Made by a program: the position numbers and the translations under genes. Below, one piece after another: positions 1-9,688 of a DNA stretch of 64,000 bases. Below the pieces are notes generated by a model. The model was not told where the DNA came from. It ran no database searches and saw nothing but the letters and a program-made list of their open reading frames with translations. The stretch is taken from the NCBI RefSeq assembly GCF_947495825.1, contig NZ_CANMAH010000002.1, positions 186,001-250,000 on the forward strand, in the 5' to 3' direction. Position 1 is the stretch's first letter, and each line of letters starts with the position of its first letter. The stretch comes from an uncultured Psychrobacter sp. (GTDB lineage: Bacteria > Pseudomonadota > Gammaproteobacteria > Pseudomonadales > Moraxellaceae).

Positions 1-938
1 CGCGCGTCAATCAGCTGAAAAACAAGCTTGATAAAGTAAAGCAAACTCGAGCTCAAGGTCGAGCCAAACGTCAAAAGTCAGATGTACCTACCATCTCTTT
101 GGTCGGCTATACCAATGCGGGTAAGTCGACCTTGTTTAACCGTTTGGTTGATGAAAACATCTATGCAGCAGATCAGCTGTTTGCAACCTTAGACCCTACG
201 CTACGCCGCTTAGACTGGCAAGGTGTTGGTCGAGTTGTGCTTGTTGATACTGTAGGTTTCGTTCGTCATCTGCCGCATGAGTTGGTAGAGTCGTTTCATG
301 CAACCTTAGAGGAGACATTAGAAGCTGATTTATTGTTACATGTTATTGATTCATCTAGTGAAGATATGCATGAGCAAATCCAAGCGGTTAAAGATGTCTT
401 GGCTGAGATTGATAACGATGTCCCCGTACTCAATGTTTATAACAAAATCGATATAACCGGTGAGCCTGCGCATATAGGCTACGCAACTGAAGGTAAACCC
501 AACCGCGTCTATGTGTCTTCAAAAGATAACTTAGGTATGGAAGAGTTGACACTTGCTGTGCAGCAATTATTGACGGGCACATTGACGACGTTTGACTTGA
601 CGCTTCCTTATGATGCCGGTCAGCTCAAAAACACGCTTTATGAGTTGGGGGTTATTCAAGCAGAAAGCTACGATGAGACAGGACACGAATGCCTAACCAT
701 TCGTCTGCCAAGTGACAGGCTCAAGCAAATACTAGGGCAAGCAAACTTATCACCACTGGATGTCTTACCATTAGCGCAGGCAACTCTATTAATGCCTACA
801 CTTGAACCATTTGAACAGGCTATTAGCTCTGAGCAGGCGGCAGGTGATGGTGACAATAGTTTTAAAAATACGGATAGCCAAGAGGCTCATGAGCCTGTTA
901 ATATTGATGATGCACCAGCTACCGATTCATCTTCTTAA
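1..938 (+). CDS. hflX: GTPase HflX, 3' part (5' end outside window)
   Basis: HflX is a ribosome-associated GTPase that splits stalled or heat-damaged ribosomes. The reading frame is open from base 3 to the stop at 938, so the gene starts upstream of the window; the TTG at 99 lies inside the GTPase domain and is not a start. Visible parts are the end of the coiled-coil linker (RAKRQKSDVP), the P-loop GYTNAGKST, the G3 region DTVGFVRHLPHELVESF, the G4 NKID and the usual C-terminal domain. The last 40 or so residues are an Asp/Ser/Glu-rich tail, probably disordered. A strong terminator follows directly. Confidence 0.95.
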   Translation, partial: RVNQLKNKLDKVKQTRAQGRAKRQKSDVPTISLVGYTNAGKSTLFNRLVDENIYAADQLFATLDPTLRRLDWQGVGRVVLVDTVGFVRHLPHELVESFHATLEETLEADLLLHVIDSSSEDMHEQIQAVKDVLAEIDNDVPVLNVYNKIDITGEPAHIGYATEGKPNRVYVSSKDNLGMEELTLAVQQLLTGTLTTFDLTLPYDAGQLKNTLYELGVIQAESYDETGHECLTIRLPSDRLKQILGQANLSPLDVLPLAQATLLMPTLEPFEQAISSEQAAGDGDNSFKNTDSQEAHEPVNIDDAPATDSSS

Positions 939-972
939 TAAGCCAAATGAAATCTATAATTTTAGTCTAAAG

Positions 973-1014
973 AAGGCTTGTACTTGCGACGTTCGCTTGT
1001 ACAGGCCTTTTTTA
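973..1014 (+). terminator. Rho-independent terminator after hflX
   Basis: An 11-bp stem (AAGGCTTGTAC pairing with GTACAGGCCTT, one G-U pair) is followed by a run of T. It lies 35 bases after the hflX stop. Confidence 0.85.
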
Positions 1015-1184
1015 GTCTATCCAACATGTATATAATCAAGCACAAAGTCGATAGAAGTACTATTACCTCGTTACTGTTGCGCTTTGCTTATCACTTTATG
1101 CTATGGCGCCACTTTCTGCGCTAATAATGCAACTCCTACTTTATTGATGACACCGATTGATTGCTATTTCGGCAAGGATTGTTT

Positions 1185-1619
1185 ATGAAAGCTACCCACT
1201 CCTCGACTGTGCCTCCATGGATTGCCTTAATATTGACGTTAATCATGGTTATTGTGGTTCGTGAGTCCTCTGTTATAGTCTGTCAGTGGGCAGGTATTGA
1301 AAAAGCCGCTAATGTGGTTGGGCTGGTGGCGATGTTTTTTATTCTTATTGCATGGCGTATGCTCAAAGGTTTACCAAACTGGTTGACCAAAGCGAGTAAC
1401 ACACTATTGGTCGATAGTGGCTTTGCTTTTTTACCTGTCTCAGCTGGCGCAGGTTTATTGCTTTTCGCGTTAGGTGATGAGCTATGGGGAGTCATGATGA
1501 CTATCTTGATAAGCACACTTTTACCGCTTTGGGGACTTGGTCTACTTGCCAATCGTTGGTTAAGTAACCGTACAAGTATCGATAACGACACTATTATTCA
1601 GCATAAAGAATCACAATAA
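1185..1619 (+). CDS. CidA/LrgA family holin-like membrane protein
   Basis: A 144-residue hydrophobic protein with about four membrane segments. It resembles the CidA/LrgA family, holin-like inner-membrane proteins linked to control of murein hydrolase activity, programmed lysis, and overflow-metabolite transport. I chose the ATG at 1185 because AAGGA sits about 8 bases upstream; an in-frame TTG at 1161 has poorer support. A gene for the partner LrgB-like protein begins 16 bases after the stop, the usual lrgA-lrgB pairing. Which of the two roles (holin or antiholin) it plays cannot be told from sequence. Confidence 0.8.
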   Translation: MKATHSSTVPPWIALILTLIMVIVVRESSVIVCQWAGIEKAANVVGLVAMFFILIAWRMLKGLPNWLTKASNTLLVDSGFAFLPVSAGAGLLLFALGDELWGVMMTILISTLLPLWGLGLLANRWLSNRTSIDNDTIIQHKESQ

Positions 1620-1635
1620 GCTTAGGAGAGAAAGT

Positions 1636-2325
1636 ATGAGCTTTGATAGTGTATTTATAGCTACTTTTGCAGCGATATTACTAACGCTAGCGGCCCATGT
1701 GATAGCCCGTGTATTGGCACGGAGAATATCGTGGCTACCAATGGTCATTACTGCGCTTATTTTGGTCATTGTGTTTTTGCTTATTTTACAGTGGGATTAT
1801 GACAATTATTACGCGGTTGCCAAGCCTGTATTTGACCATTTATTAGGTTACGTAACCGTGCTATTAGCTGTACCGTTAGCAGCCATGAGCTTTAAAGGAT
1901 TGCCTGTCAAAAGCTTGATCGTGATTGTAGTCATCGCTAGTGTGGTCGGCGCGCTGCTACCTATGTCATTGGCCTATATGTTTTCCTTAAGTCATGACAC
2001 TCTATTGGCTTTTGCTACCCGTTCTGTGACGACTCCTATTGGCCTTAGCGTGGCAGATTTGATAAAAGCACCTTTAGCAATGGCCAATCTAATTATCATT
2101 GTGTCAGGATTAATAGGTGGGATGTTGGCTCGGTTCTTATTTCGTGGTATAGATGATGACCGTGCGAAAGGCTTAGCGTTGGGATTGGCAGCTCATGCTT
2201 TTGGTACAGTAGAAGCTTGGCAGATCAGCCATACGGCTGGGCGTTATGCGGCCTTTGGACTAGCGGTCAACGGTCTACTGACAGCGGTTTGGGTACCTAT
2301 CTTTATCAGTGCCTTAGGCATCTAA
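1636..2325 (+). CDS. LrgB/CidB family membrane protein
   Basis: A 229-residue polytopic inner-membrane protein of the LrgB/CidB family. The family-typical segments are present: ATRSVTTPIGLSVAD in the middle and LAAHAFGTVEAWQIS near the C-terminus. The start ATG is preceded by TAGGAGAG at good spacing. It is almost certainly co-transcribed with the LrgA-like gene upstream. In other bacteria such pairs affect autolysis and pyruvate or small organic acid movement; the substrate here is unknown. Confidence 0.88.
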   Translation: MSFDSVFIATFAAILLTLAAHVIARVLARRISWLPMVITALILVIVFLLILQWDYDNYYAVAKPVFDHLLGYVTVLLAVPLAAMSFKGLPVKSLIVIVVIASVVGALLPMSLAYMFSLSHDTLLAFATRSVTTPIGLSVADLIKAPLAMANLIIIVSGLIGGMLARFLFRGIDDDRAKGLALGLAAHAFGTVEAWQISHTAGRYAAFGLAVNGLLTAVWVPIFISALGI

Positions 2326-2805
2326 AATCTGAGCTCACGAAGCATATAAGGTTACTTACTCTCAAAACTGTTACAGGCTGTGTTAATTTGCAAACTTATG
2401 TCTGTAAAAAATTCATAATTTTATATAGTCATCTGTCCTTGACTTTTTTTTATTGCTTCGTAACTACGTCATATACACACGTACCTACTCTTTATCGTTC
2501 ACCTTATCTAAAACAATAATAATGTTAATATTTGATTTTCCTAAGCTTTTATTACAAATTCAAAGAATACTGAGTAAGCATTTTTAATCAAAATTATAGG
2601 GTCGAAAGTTATTTTATGATATAGTAAGCAACTATTATCTTTTGTATCTATTATAAGTAATTTTTGTTAGACGTAATTTTTGTTGGCTATTTATTGCCGC
2701 CTTTGGTATGAATTTTAATAGTCACCAATGATATTTATATAAAGCAGAACATTACGCCTATAAGCAGAGCCATTTGCTGTTATTCGATAAAAAGTGATAT
2801 TTTCT
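2326..2805. other. AT-rich intergenic region with a probable promoter
   Basis: No gene with protein-like features was found in these 480 bases. The only recognisable element is an extended -10 promoter near 2617 that would read into the lytic transglycosylase. No clear terminator for the lrgA-lrgB pair was seen. Confidence 0.5.
2617..2625 (+). promoter_or_regulatory. Extended -10 promoter candidate for the transglycosylase
   Basis: TGATATAGT matches the extended -10 pattern TGnTATAAT with one mismatch. Transcription would begin near 2632, giving a leader of about 170 bases. No convincing -35 is needed for this promoter type. Confidence 0.4.
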
Positions 2806-3624
2806 ATGATAAACATTGCCCCTCTATTTAATCGTTTTCTGTCTCCTTTTATATTGACTGCTATCACTCTATCTACTCTGTCAGTTACCGCTCATGCTGG
2901 TAATATGTATATATATAAAGACAAGGGTGGCCAAGTTCTCTTAACAAACGTCAATCCGACTGGTAATTTTGATAAGTTTACTAAGAAAGTAAAAGTGACT
3001 TATTATAAAGATTCAAAGATGTATGACGGTGATAATAGTAGCAATAACTATGGTAGTAGTTCTGCTAGCAGAAGTAGTAGTCGCAATGCTTATGATAGCT
3101 ATATTCGCGCCTCTGCAGCGCGACATGGTGTTGATCCAGGTCTGATGAAAGCGATGATGCATACTGAATCAGCTTTTAATCCAAACGCTCGTTCTCCTGT
3201 CGGAGCGCAAGGACTTATGCAATTGATGCCAGCTACTGCTAGACGATTTAAGGTTAGCAATCCTTGGAACCCTGCTGACAATATTGAAGGCTCGGCCAAA
3301 TATATCGCTTGGCTTATGCGCCGCTTTAATAATAATGTCGAATTTGCGATTGCAGGTTATAATGCAGGAGAAGGTAACGTCGATAAATACAATGGTATAC
3401 CACCTTTTAAAGAAACTCGTAATTATGTCAAAAAAGTGATGAGTCGTTATCATAGCTTATATAAAAATGACTCAGGTCTGACTGGCAATACTATGAGCGC
3501 TAACAATAACGCTACCATCAATAGTAATGACAATAATGGTGGGATGCAAACTGTCAGTTATGGTACTAGTAATAACATTGGTAGTGCCAGCTATGCCAAC
3601 TCTGCCTATGCTGCGCTGCGCTGA
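2806..3624 (+). CDS. Secreted lytic transglycosylase (SLT domain, DUF4124 N-terminus)
   Basis: A 272-residue exported protein with a Sec signal peptide ending near VTAHA-G, a short DUF4124-like region (MYIYKDKGGQVLLTN), a Ser/Asn-rich linker, and a soluble lytic transglycosylase domain. The catalytic Glu lies in MMHTESAFNP (about residue 121), followed by GAQGLMQLMPATARRF and the AIAGYNAGEGNV motif. It would cleave the MurNAc-GlcNAc bond in periplasmic peptidoglycan. The C-terminal 50 residues are Asn/Ser/Gly-rich and probably disordered. A GTG at 2794 is an alternative start. It stands alone between an lrg pair and tsf. Confidence 0.9.
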   Translation: MINIAPLFNRFLSPFILTAITLSTLSVTAHAGNMYIYKDKGGQVLLTNVNPTGNFDKFTKKVKVTYYKDSKMYDGDNSSNNYGSSSASRSSSRNAYDSYIRASAARHGVDPGLMKAMMHTESAFNPNARSPVGAQGLMQLMPATARRFKVSNPWNPADNIEGSAKYIAWLMRRFNNNVEFAIAGYNAGEGNVDKYNGIPPFKETRNYVKKVMSRYHSLYKNDSGLTGNTMSANNNATINSNDNNGGMQTVSYGTSNNIGSASYANSAYAALR

Positions 3625-3670
3625 TACTAAAAGTGGGATACAGATTACAACATTAAAACCCGCCCACAAA

Positions 3671-3702
3671 AAAGCCCGCTAATTCGTTAGCGGGCTTTTC
3701 AT
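3671..3702. terminator. Bidirectional terminator between the transglycosylase and tsf
   Basis: A perfect 12-bp stem (AAAGCCCGCTAA) closes on a TTCG tetraloop, with A and T tracts on either side, so it can serve both converging genes. Confidence 0.92.
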
Positions 3703-3796
3703 TTTTTACTTCGTCATTCAAATAGAGCCAGTTTATGACGTTAAATACAAATCTAATTAGCATTTAACATTCATAGTCTCTAATAGACTGTATCTC

Positions 3797-4678
3797 TTAG
3801 TTACTAGCAGCTTGAGCAGCAGCAACTTCAGCAGCAAAGTCTTCTTGCTTCTTCTCGATGCCTTCACCAACTTCTAGGCGTTTAAAACCAAGTACTTTTA
3901 CGCCTTCAGCTTTTAGTACATCGCCAACTTTTTTGTCGTTGTCCATGACGTACGGTTGACGTAGCAAAGTTACTTCGTCTAGGTACTTACGTAGGCCACC
4001 TTCGATCATTTTTTCAACGATATTGTCAGGCTTACCAGATTCTTTAGCTTTTGCTTCGATGATGTCTTTTTCGCGTGCTAGTACGTCAGCTGAGACGTCT
4101 TCAGCATCAACAGCTGCAGGGTTGAACGCTGCGATATGCATAGCAAGGTTTTTGCCAGTTTCTTCACTGCCGCCTTCATACGATACTACAACCCCGATAC
4201 GTAGACCGTGACGGTATGATGCAATGTTATCACCTTCGATAGTTTCGACACGACGAACCTGAATGTTCTCACCGATTTTTTGTACCAAAGATACACGTGC
4301 TTCTTCAACCGTTTGACCGTCGCCATAAGGCAATTCAGAGATTTTAGCCACGTCAGTCACGTTGTTTTCTAGAGCAAGGTTTGCAACTTTTTCTGCAAAC
4401 GCTGTGAAGCTGTCATCTTTTGCTACAAAGTCAGTTTGGCAGTTAACTTCTAACAAGAATGCTTTTTTATCACCTTGAGCGATAATAATAGCGCCGTCAG
4501 CTGCGATGTTACCTGCTTTTTTGGCCGCTTTCGCTTGACCAGACTTACGCAAGTTATCGATGGCAACTTCGACATCACCATTGGCTTCTTGTAGGGCTTT
4601 TTTACATTCCATCATGCCAAGACCAGTACGGTCACGCAATTCTTTTACCATTTTGGCGGATACTTTTACTTCTGACAT
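3797..4678 (-). CDS. tsf: Translation elongation factor Ts
   Basis: EF-Ts, the guanine nucleotide exchange factor for EF-Tu, 293 residues. The N-terminal UBA-like region ([20 protein letters not shown]) and the core motif [17 protein letters not shown], which contacts EF-Tu, are intact. The frame stays open upstream to 4804, but the ATG at 4678 gives the standard [11 protein letters not shown] start with AAGG about 9 bases before it. It follows rpsB on the same strand after about 250 bases, the usual rpsB-tsf order. Confidence 0.97.
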   Translation of the reverse strand: MSEVKVSAKMVKELRDRTGLGMMECKKALQEANGDVEVAIDNLRKSGQAKAAKKAGNIAADGAIIIAQGDKKAFLLEVNCQTDFVAKDDSFTAFAEKVANLALENNVTDVAKISELPYGDGQTVEEARVSLVQKIGENIQVRRVETIEGDNIASYRHGLRIGVVVSYEGGSEETGKNLAMHIAAFNPAAVDAEDVSADVLAREKDIIEAKAKESGKPDNIVEKMIEGGLRKYLDEVTLLRQPYVMDNDKKVGDVLKAEGVKVLGFKRLEVGEGIEKKQEDFAAEVAAAQAASN

Positions 4679-4928
4679 AAGAGTTACCTTAGTATTGTTA
4701 TGTATGAGGAGCTTAACTTTTGCTGATGTTTTACTATCTACATATAACAGAAGAAAACATAGACGATAATACTTAGCTATTAACGAGCTATCCATCAACA
4801 ACAAAGCATGACGAGTAAAACTGCATCATGCCTATTGTAAGCTTGTACGTTGTTAATAACCTAATATGGATGCAGATAGATACACTATCAAAACATCCTT
4901 ATAACGTTAGACCTTAACGATTAGCTAT

Positions 4929-5738
4929 TTATTCTGCTGGCGTTGTGGCGTCTGCTTTATCTTCAGCTGGTGCTTCTTCAGTCGTAGATGCTTGCTGTGC
5001 AGTTTGCTCTTGGTCAGCTTTGCCACCAGCTTGAGTCTGTGCATACTCTTTGCCAGCGATAATTGCATCAGCAACAGAAGACACATATAGAGTCACAGCA
5101 CGAATAGCATCGTCGTTTGCTGGAATGATGTAATCAACGTTGTCTGGGTTAGAGTTTGTATCAACGATACCGATAACTGGAATACCTAGATTCTTAGCTT
5201 CTTTGATTGCAATCGCTTCATGATCAACGTCAACGACAAAGATTGCATCAGGTAGGCCGCCCATATCTTTGATACCGCCTAATGAACGCTCAAGTTTTTC
5301 CATATCGCGAGTACGCTCTAACGCTTCACGCTTAGTTAGCTTAGCAAATGTACCATCTTCGCTTTGCTTCTCAAGCTCTTTTAGACGAGTGATTGACTGA
5401 CGTAGAGTTTTCCAGTTAGTCAACATACCACCTAACCAGCGATGGTCAACGTATGGCATACCGGCACGTTGAGCTTGCTCACGGATGATACCGCTCGCAG
5501 CACGTTTAGTACCAACAAACAATACTTTGTTTTTCTTAGCAGCTAAGCCATTTACGTAAGTCAAAGCTTCGTTAAATGCTTTTACAGTATGCTCTAAGTT
5601 GATGATATGAATCTTGTTGCGTGCACCAAAGATGTAAGGACCCATTTTTGGATTCCAAAAGCGTGTTTGGTGACCGAAGTGAGCGCCAGCTTGTAATAAG
5701 TCGCGCATTTCAATTTTGGTTGGATTATTTGTAGCCAT
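4929..5738 (-). CDS. rpsB: 30S ribosomal protein S2
   Basis: Ribosomal protein S2, 269 residues, a late-assembling small-subunit protein that helps S1 binding. Family motifs are clear: [20 protein letters not shown] at the start and [20 protein letters not shown] in the second half. The ATG at 5738 ([11 protein letters not shown]) is preceded by AGGA; the frame extends 13 codons upstream but those residues are not conserved. The C-terminus has an Ala/Glu/Gln-rich tail of about 40 residues. It is the first gene of the rpsB-tsf operon. Confidence 0.97.
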   Translation of the reverse strand: MATNNPTKIEMRDLLQAGAHFGHQTRFWNPKMGPYIFGARNKIHIINLEHTVKAFNEALTYVNGLAAKKNKVLFVGTKRAASGIIREQAQRAGMPYVDHRWLGGMLTNWKTLRQSITRLKELEKQSEDGTFAKLTKREALERTRDMEKLERSLGGIKDMGGLPDAIFVVDVDHEAIAIKEAKNLGIPVIGIVDTNSNPDNVDYIIPANDDAIRAVTLYVSSVADAIIAGKEYAQTQAGGKADQEQTAQQASTTEEAPAEDKADATTPAE

Positions 5739-6096
5739 GTTAAATGTCCTGTTGGTTGGGTTATGCCTCCACATCACAAAAATTACCTATCTAGCAACAC
5801 GCATTTGCTGGCGATACCCTCTGCTTTAGAGTCATATCGTCATTATCTACTATATGCAAATTAATCAAGTCGCCAAACACCCAGTAATTTTTTACCGTGG
5901 TGTGTGTGTCATTGGTTGATTTAAAAATTGAGCTATTACTTAAAAAACAAGCAAACTCTAAAAATAGCTGCGCTGTATTTTATCATAACTGGCTATCAAT
6001 TATAAACAACTACTTTGACGATATATTCTTTATATTCAGATAACAGGCAATAAAACCAATAACTTATTAAGAAAACACTAAAAATTAAGGATGCAC
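5739..6096 (-). promoter_or_regulatory. rpsB upstream region with probable promoter
   Basis: On the minus strand TTGATT (5868-5863) and TAATGA (5845-5840) are 17 bases apart, a plausible sigma-70 promoter that would give a leader of about 95 bases before rpsB. S2 is known to repress its own mRNA through a leader structure in some gammaproteobacteria. I could not verify that fold here. The rest of the region holds no gene that I can support. Confidence 0.35.
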
Positions 6097-6125
6097 AAAA
6101 AAACGACGCCTATACGTCGTTTTTT
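6097..6125 (-). terminator. Terminator of the chemosensory-like operon
   Basis: An A-tract, ACGACG, a six-base loop, CGTCGT and a T-tract lie just after the last CheX-like gene of the minus-strand operon. It could also work from the other strand. Confidence 0.8.
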
Positions 6126-6150
6126 GATGATGATTAGTTTGTTAATTGGA

Positions 6151-6600
6151 TTAAGCGATACAAATACCTATTACTGCTTCATAACCACGCCATGTAAAGG
6201 TTGTAATATAACTATGTCGCTCTTTTGGCAAATAGGACACACTTGGTGCACCTTCAACGATATGAGGCGGTGAGATAATAAACTCTGGACCAAACTCGGT
6301 ACGAGCATTACCAGATATCGTATTGGCCATTTCGCCAAGTAAGTCCTTCATCATTGTAATCGATGAATCAGGCTCACCCATTATTTTAATCACTTGTCGC
6401 AACATATTGCTAGGAGCGCTCACATAAACGCAGCCTTCAAGAGGGCCTGATATTTCAATAACACCGCTATAATCATAACCGATAGCGCTTTTGTTGTTAT
6501 TCAAATAAGGGGTATTAACAGCCACTTGTGCGTCGTCGATTTGTGCAAAAAATGCATTAATCGAACTTAGGAACACACCTAACTTTTCTACTTTAACCAT
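6151..6600 (-). CDS. CheX-like phosphatase family protein (copy 1)
   Basis: A 149-residue protein of the CheC/CheX/FliY fold. CheX removes phosphate from CheY-P. The signature ExxN is present in DLLGEMANTISGNA (Glu90, Asn93), the pair that in CheX positions the attacking water and contacts the receiver. It is the last gene of a minus-strand run that encodes a CheY-like receiver and a CheA-like kinase, so the phosphatase role is a reasonable inference. It is a diverged paralogue of the next gene upstream, with the same length and motif. No flagellar gene is nearby. Confidence 0.78.
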   Translation of the reverse strand: MVKVEKLGVFLSSINAFFAQIDDAQVAVNTPYLNNNKSAIGYDYSGVIEISGPLEGCVYVSAPSNMLRQVIKIMGEPDSSITMMKDLLGEMANTISGNARTEFGPEFIISPPHIVEGAPSVSYLPKERHSYITTFTWRGYEAVIGICIA

Positions 6601-6641
6601 AATATATTATTGTCCATATTCAACACATGTCAGCAATATGA

Positions 6642-7091
6642 TTAATCCTGCAGACAGACCACAATTTCGCCAACTTGTGACAGCCAAGTAATAGGAATAA
6701 TAAAGGAACGCTCATCGCTAGGTAATACAATACTTTGCGGTGCGCCTTTAAACACGAATGGTACAGAGATATGAAACTCTGCTCCGAACTCATTACGCGC
6801 ATTGCCAGCGATAGTGTTGGCAACCTCACCTGCAAGGTCCATGTAAAGTTCTTCACTATTTTCAGTTTCGCCCATACTACTTAATAAAGAGGACAGTAAT
6901 TCGCGCGTTGCCGAAAAATATACCACGCCTTTTTGGACGCCTGATATTCCAATCACACCTGTGTAGTCATGGACCTTTGGCTGCTTGTTTTCTAACAGAT
7001 AAGGCGTATCAGCGATAAGCTCTGATCCACCAAACTGATTGAAATAGTTACTAATAATACTTAAAAAAATCTGTAGCTTTTGTTCTTTCAT
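6642..7091 (-). CDS. CheX-like phosphatase family protein (copy 2)
   Basis: Same length (149 residues) and fold as the neighbouring CheX-like protein, with the ExxN motif in DLAGEVANTIAGNARNEFG (Glu89, Asn92). The two share the DYxGVIxISG and ANTIxGNARxEFG segments but differ widely elsewhere, which points to an old tandem duplication. Both keep the catalytic residues, so neither looks dead. They may form a heterodimer or act on different receivers; this is speculation. It starts 30 bases after the response-regulator gene stops. Confidence 0.78.
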   Translation of the reverse strand: MKEQKLQIFLSIISNYFNQFGGSELIADTPYLLENKQPKVHDYTGVIGISGVQKGVVYFSATRELLSSLLSSMGETENSEELYMDLAGEVANTIAGNARNEFGAEFHISVPFVFKGAPQSIVLPSDERSFIIPITWLSQVGEIVVCLQD

Positions 7092-7121
7092 AATGACATC
7101 TGCTTAGGTCGTTGGATGATA

Positions 7122-7484
7122 TTAGTCTTGCACCAGCTCATACAAAGACTCTACGAGATCTTCTTCTGAAAAGGGTTTACACAAAAACCCACTAGCACCA
7201 AGCGATAACGCCTCAATCCCCGTAGATTTATCTGACAAAGCCGATACCACCAAGATTCGTACATTAGGATCAATAGCGATGATTTTTTCGATGCATTCAA
7301 GACCATCCATTTGTGGCATGGTTAAATCCATAGTAATAACATCAGGGCGGTGTGTATTGAACTTCTCAATAGCTTGAACGCCGCTGGTGGCCGTAGCAAC
7401 CAACATAAAGTTCCCTGAGTCATAAGCCCGTTGGATGCGGTTTCGAATGATATTGGAATCATCAACAATCATTAGTTTATACAT
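7122..7484 (-). CDS. CheY-like single-domain response regulator
   Basis: A 120-residue stand-alone receiver domain. The acidic pair Asp8-Asp9, the phosphoacceptor Asp53 (VITMDLTMPQMDG), Ser81 and Lys103 (FLCKPFSEEDL) are all in place, so it should be phosphorylated. There is no output domain; it must act by protein contact, as CheY does. It lies 20 bases downstream of the CheA-like kinase gene and is followed by two CheX-like phosphatase genes, which makes kinase, receiver and phosphatase one unit. Confidence 0.9.
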   Translation of the reverse strand: MYKLMIVDDSNIIRNRIQRAYDSGNFMLVATATSGVQAIEKFNTHRPDVITMDLTMPQMDGLECIEKIIAIDPNVRILVVSALSDKSTGIEALSLGASGFLCKPFSEEDLVESLYELVQD

Positions 7485-7504
7485 AACGTATTTATTATCC
7501 TTAA

Positions 7505-9676
7505 TTAAGCGTTAGGCAGCGTAATGACAAAACGTGTCATCTTACCGTGCTCACTATTTACATTGAGCTTACCGTCATATTCTTTTACTTGAGCTTTGAT
7601 GATGTCTAAACCAACACCGCGTCCACCATCTTCATCAGCATCCTCTTTCGTAGAAAAACCAGAAGAAAACAGATGTTTTAGTAGACCATTACGATCAAGT
7701 TGGTTCGCCTCTTCAACATCGAAACGACCTTGTTTGACTAACTTCTCGCGAATACCATCATAGTCAATACCTTGACCATCATCTTGTAGAGTCACAATGA
7801 AATCTTGACCACTACTTTGCATCTCAAGACCAATTGTACCGACAGTGGGCTTGCCAGCTGATTGACGTACATCAGGCGCTTCAATACCATGTACCACAGC
7901 ATTACGTAACAGCTGAATACTGATTTCTTTTACAGTCTTTTTAAGGCGTTCTGGTATCTTGACTTGACCTAAAGTCGCACTATCAAGCTGTACTTGCTTG
8001 CCTTGTCTGGCTGCGATGTCTTGTGCAAAGTCATGATAATAATCTAACAAATGATTGTCAGCTTCTTCATCTAAGTCAATCTCATTGCCTGCAATTTCTG
8101 AACCATCTATTGACAGATCTGTTGCTTGGTTTTGAACTACTGGTTCATGCACATCTGACGCTGTACTCGCTGGCGCTGTACGGTTGATACGCTCACCCAG
8201 TGTTTCAATAGTGTTAGACAAGCTCAGTAAGTCATCTAAATGCACCGCTAGAGGTAAGAAGTCATTACCAGATAGCTTGCCTTGATTTTGTAGCACATTA
8301 AGCTGATCTTCTGCTTCTGATGCAATCTTAGTAAAGCTGTGTAGCTTTAATGCTGAGGCCTCACCTTTTAAGCTATGCATTTCGCGATAGATAGCGTTTA
8401 ATTTAACTTCAAGCTCATATTGCGTACTGCCAGGATTTTTTAAGATATTGTTGATCTTTTCAATATGCGTTTTGGTGTTAGTGATAAACTCATTAATGAT
8501 TTTTGGATTTACGTTTAAGATGGTCGTTAACATCTCAATCTGCATATCATTTTGTGAACGTTCTTTTTCTAGACGTTGTTCTAGATGAACAGCGTCCGAT
8601 ACATCGTTGACGTTGACCAAGATACGAGCGATATCTTTATCTTCATAAACACGTGAAAACCTAAAGTCTAAGAAGCGGCTGTCTGAACCATGTTCGCCAG
8701 TAGTATTATGTAGTAATACCTTATGCAGCGGGTTTAGATCATTGACAAGTTTTTCTTTAACGCGTGGGTTGTATAGCTGCTCAACGAACTGACGTGTGGT
8801 CGTGAGATCTTTATCAGAGATACGCCCACGTAATACACTGGCAAAGTTTTCTCCTGCCAAGTTATCAGAGCCAATGATTTTATTGAGGGCTTTTGAATGC
8901 TGCTGACCGATATTTAGATCTTTATCAAGCAAGAACAGACCGGTATTAACCGTTTGCATAATCTCTTGGGTTTCGCGACGTGCTGCTAATGCCTCAGCAT
9001 CTGTTTCACGTAGACGACGTACAAAGAAGAATACAAAGATCAAGAAGTAAGCGAAGATAGCTGCAACACCAAGTATCTGCACTAGACGAATAGTGTTGGC
9101 TTGGTTTTCAGCACTCGTAAATACGTTATCAGTTAGGTCATCTAAAGAGTCGTTAATAAACAAACTTGACGTCTTTGCCTGCTCAACTGCTTGGGTCAAC
9201 TCATCAGCAGAGTCAACCATGATGTTATCAGCATCTTTTAGATACGCCTGAATTTTAGGCTCTAAAAGCTGCCACTGCTCATTGGCTGCAGCGATATCGG
9301 CCTGTGCCTTGCTATCGACTTGCGGTAAGTCATAGGTATTGCCGTCGATATCAGTAATCGTACCACCTTGTCCGATAGCAGTAATAGAGTTTGTAATCAA
9401 TGCTGTATTTTGCTCTAAACGCTCAAAAACTCGCTGCATGTGAGGAGAGTTGGTATCTTCACCATAGCTATTGTCCAAGTCAAACAAGTCTTTAATCACC
9501 GCCTGTGCGCTGTTAGCAACTTGGTTGGTTTGGTCAATTAGTACGGTGTTTCTTTCTAATAAACTTGAGGTATAAAACGTAAATGCAAGCAAAGCGCCAA
9601 TCAACGACAAGAACAATGCAATTGATATAATCAGACCTTGATAACGTTTATTATCGACATTATGTGTGGTTGCCAT
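7505..9676 (-). CDS. Membrane-anchored CheA-like histidine kinase (Hpt plus HATPase, no CheW domain)
   Basis: A 723-residue kinase with an unusual layout. A membrane segment at about 14-37, a periplasmic region of about 160 residues and a second segment at about 198-218 are followed by a PAS-like region (about 235-360), an Hpt-like helix bundle with the phosphoacceptor His434 in REMHSLKGEASALKL, and a CheA-type ATPase domain: N-box RNAVVHGIE, G1 DDGQGID, FSSGFSTK, G2 GRGVGLDII. There is no HisKA dimerisation helix of the ordinary kind and no C-terminal CheW-like domain. An AAAGGA site precedes the ATG; the upstream binding-protein gene ends 12 bases away, so the two are likely co-transcribed. 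Confidence 0.85.
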   Translation of the reverse strand: MATTHNVDNKRYQGLIISIALFLSLIGALLAFTFYTSSLLERNTVLIDQTNQVANSAQAVIKDLFDLDNSYGEDTNSPHMQRVFERLEQNTALITNSITAIGQGGTITDIDGNTYDLPQVDSKAQADIAAANEQWQLLEPKIQAYLKDADNIMVDSADELTQAVEQAKTSSLFINDSLDDLTDNVFTSAENQANTIRLVQILGVAAIFAYFLIFVFFFVRRLRETDAEALAARRETQEIMQTVNTGLFLLDKDLNIGQQHSKALNKIIGSDNLAGENFASVLRGRISDKDLTTTRQFVEQLYNPRVKEKLVNDLNPLHKVLLHNTTGEHGSDSRFLDFRFSRVYEDKDIARILVNVNDVSDAVHLEQRLEKERSQNDMQIEMLTTILNVNPKIINEFITNTKTHIEKINNILKNPGSTQYELEVKLNAIYREMHSLKGEASALKLHSFTKIASEAEDQLNVLQNQGKLSGNDFLPLAVHLDDLLSLSNTIETLGERINRTAPASTASDVHEPVVQNQATDLSIDGSEIAGNEIDLDEEADNHLLDYYHDFAQDIAARQGKQVQLDSATLGQVKIPERLKKTVKEISIQLLRNAVVHGIEAPDVRQSAGKPTVGTIGLEMQSSGQDFIVTLQDDGQGIDYDGIREKLVKQGRFDVEEANQLDRNGLLKHLFSSGFSTKEDADEDGGRGVGLDIIKAQVKEYDGKLNVNSEHGKMTRFVITLPNA

Positions 9677-9688
9677 GTTAAAAGTCCT

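Noticed and set aside
99..938. Complete short GTPase starting with TTG at 99
   Set aside because: The frame continues to the window edge with HflX sequence; 99 lies just before the P-loop.
802..1035. Short open frame after hflX
   Set aside because: Overlaps the hflX end in another frame and runs through the terminator; no start signal.
2217..2519. Open frame crossing the lrgB end
   Set aside because: Out-of-frame shadow of lrgB continuing into AT-rich non-coding DNA; no ribosome site or protein-like sequence.
7505..9676. Classical chemotaxis CheA
   Set aside because: It has two membrane segments and no CheW-like regulatory domain.
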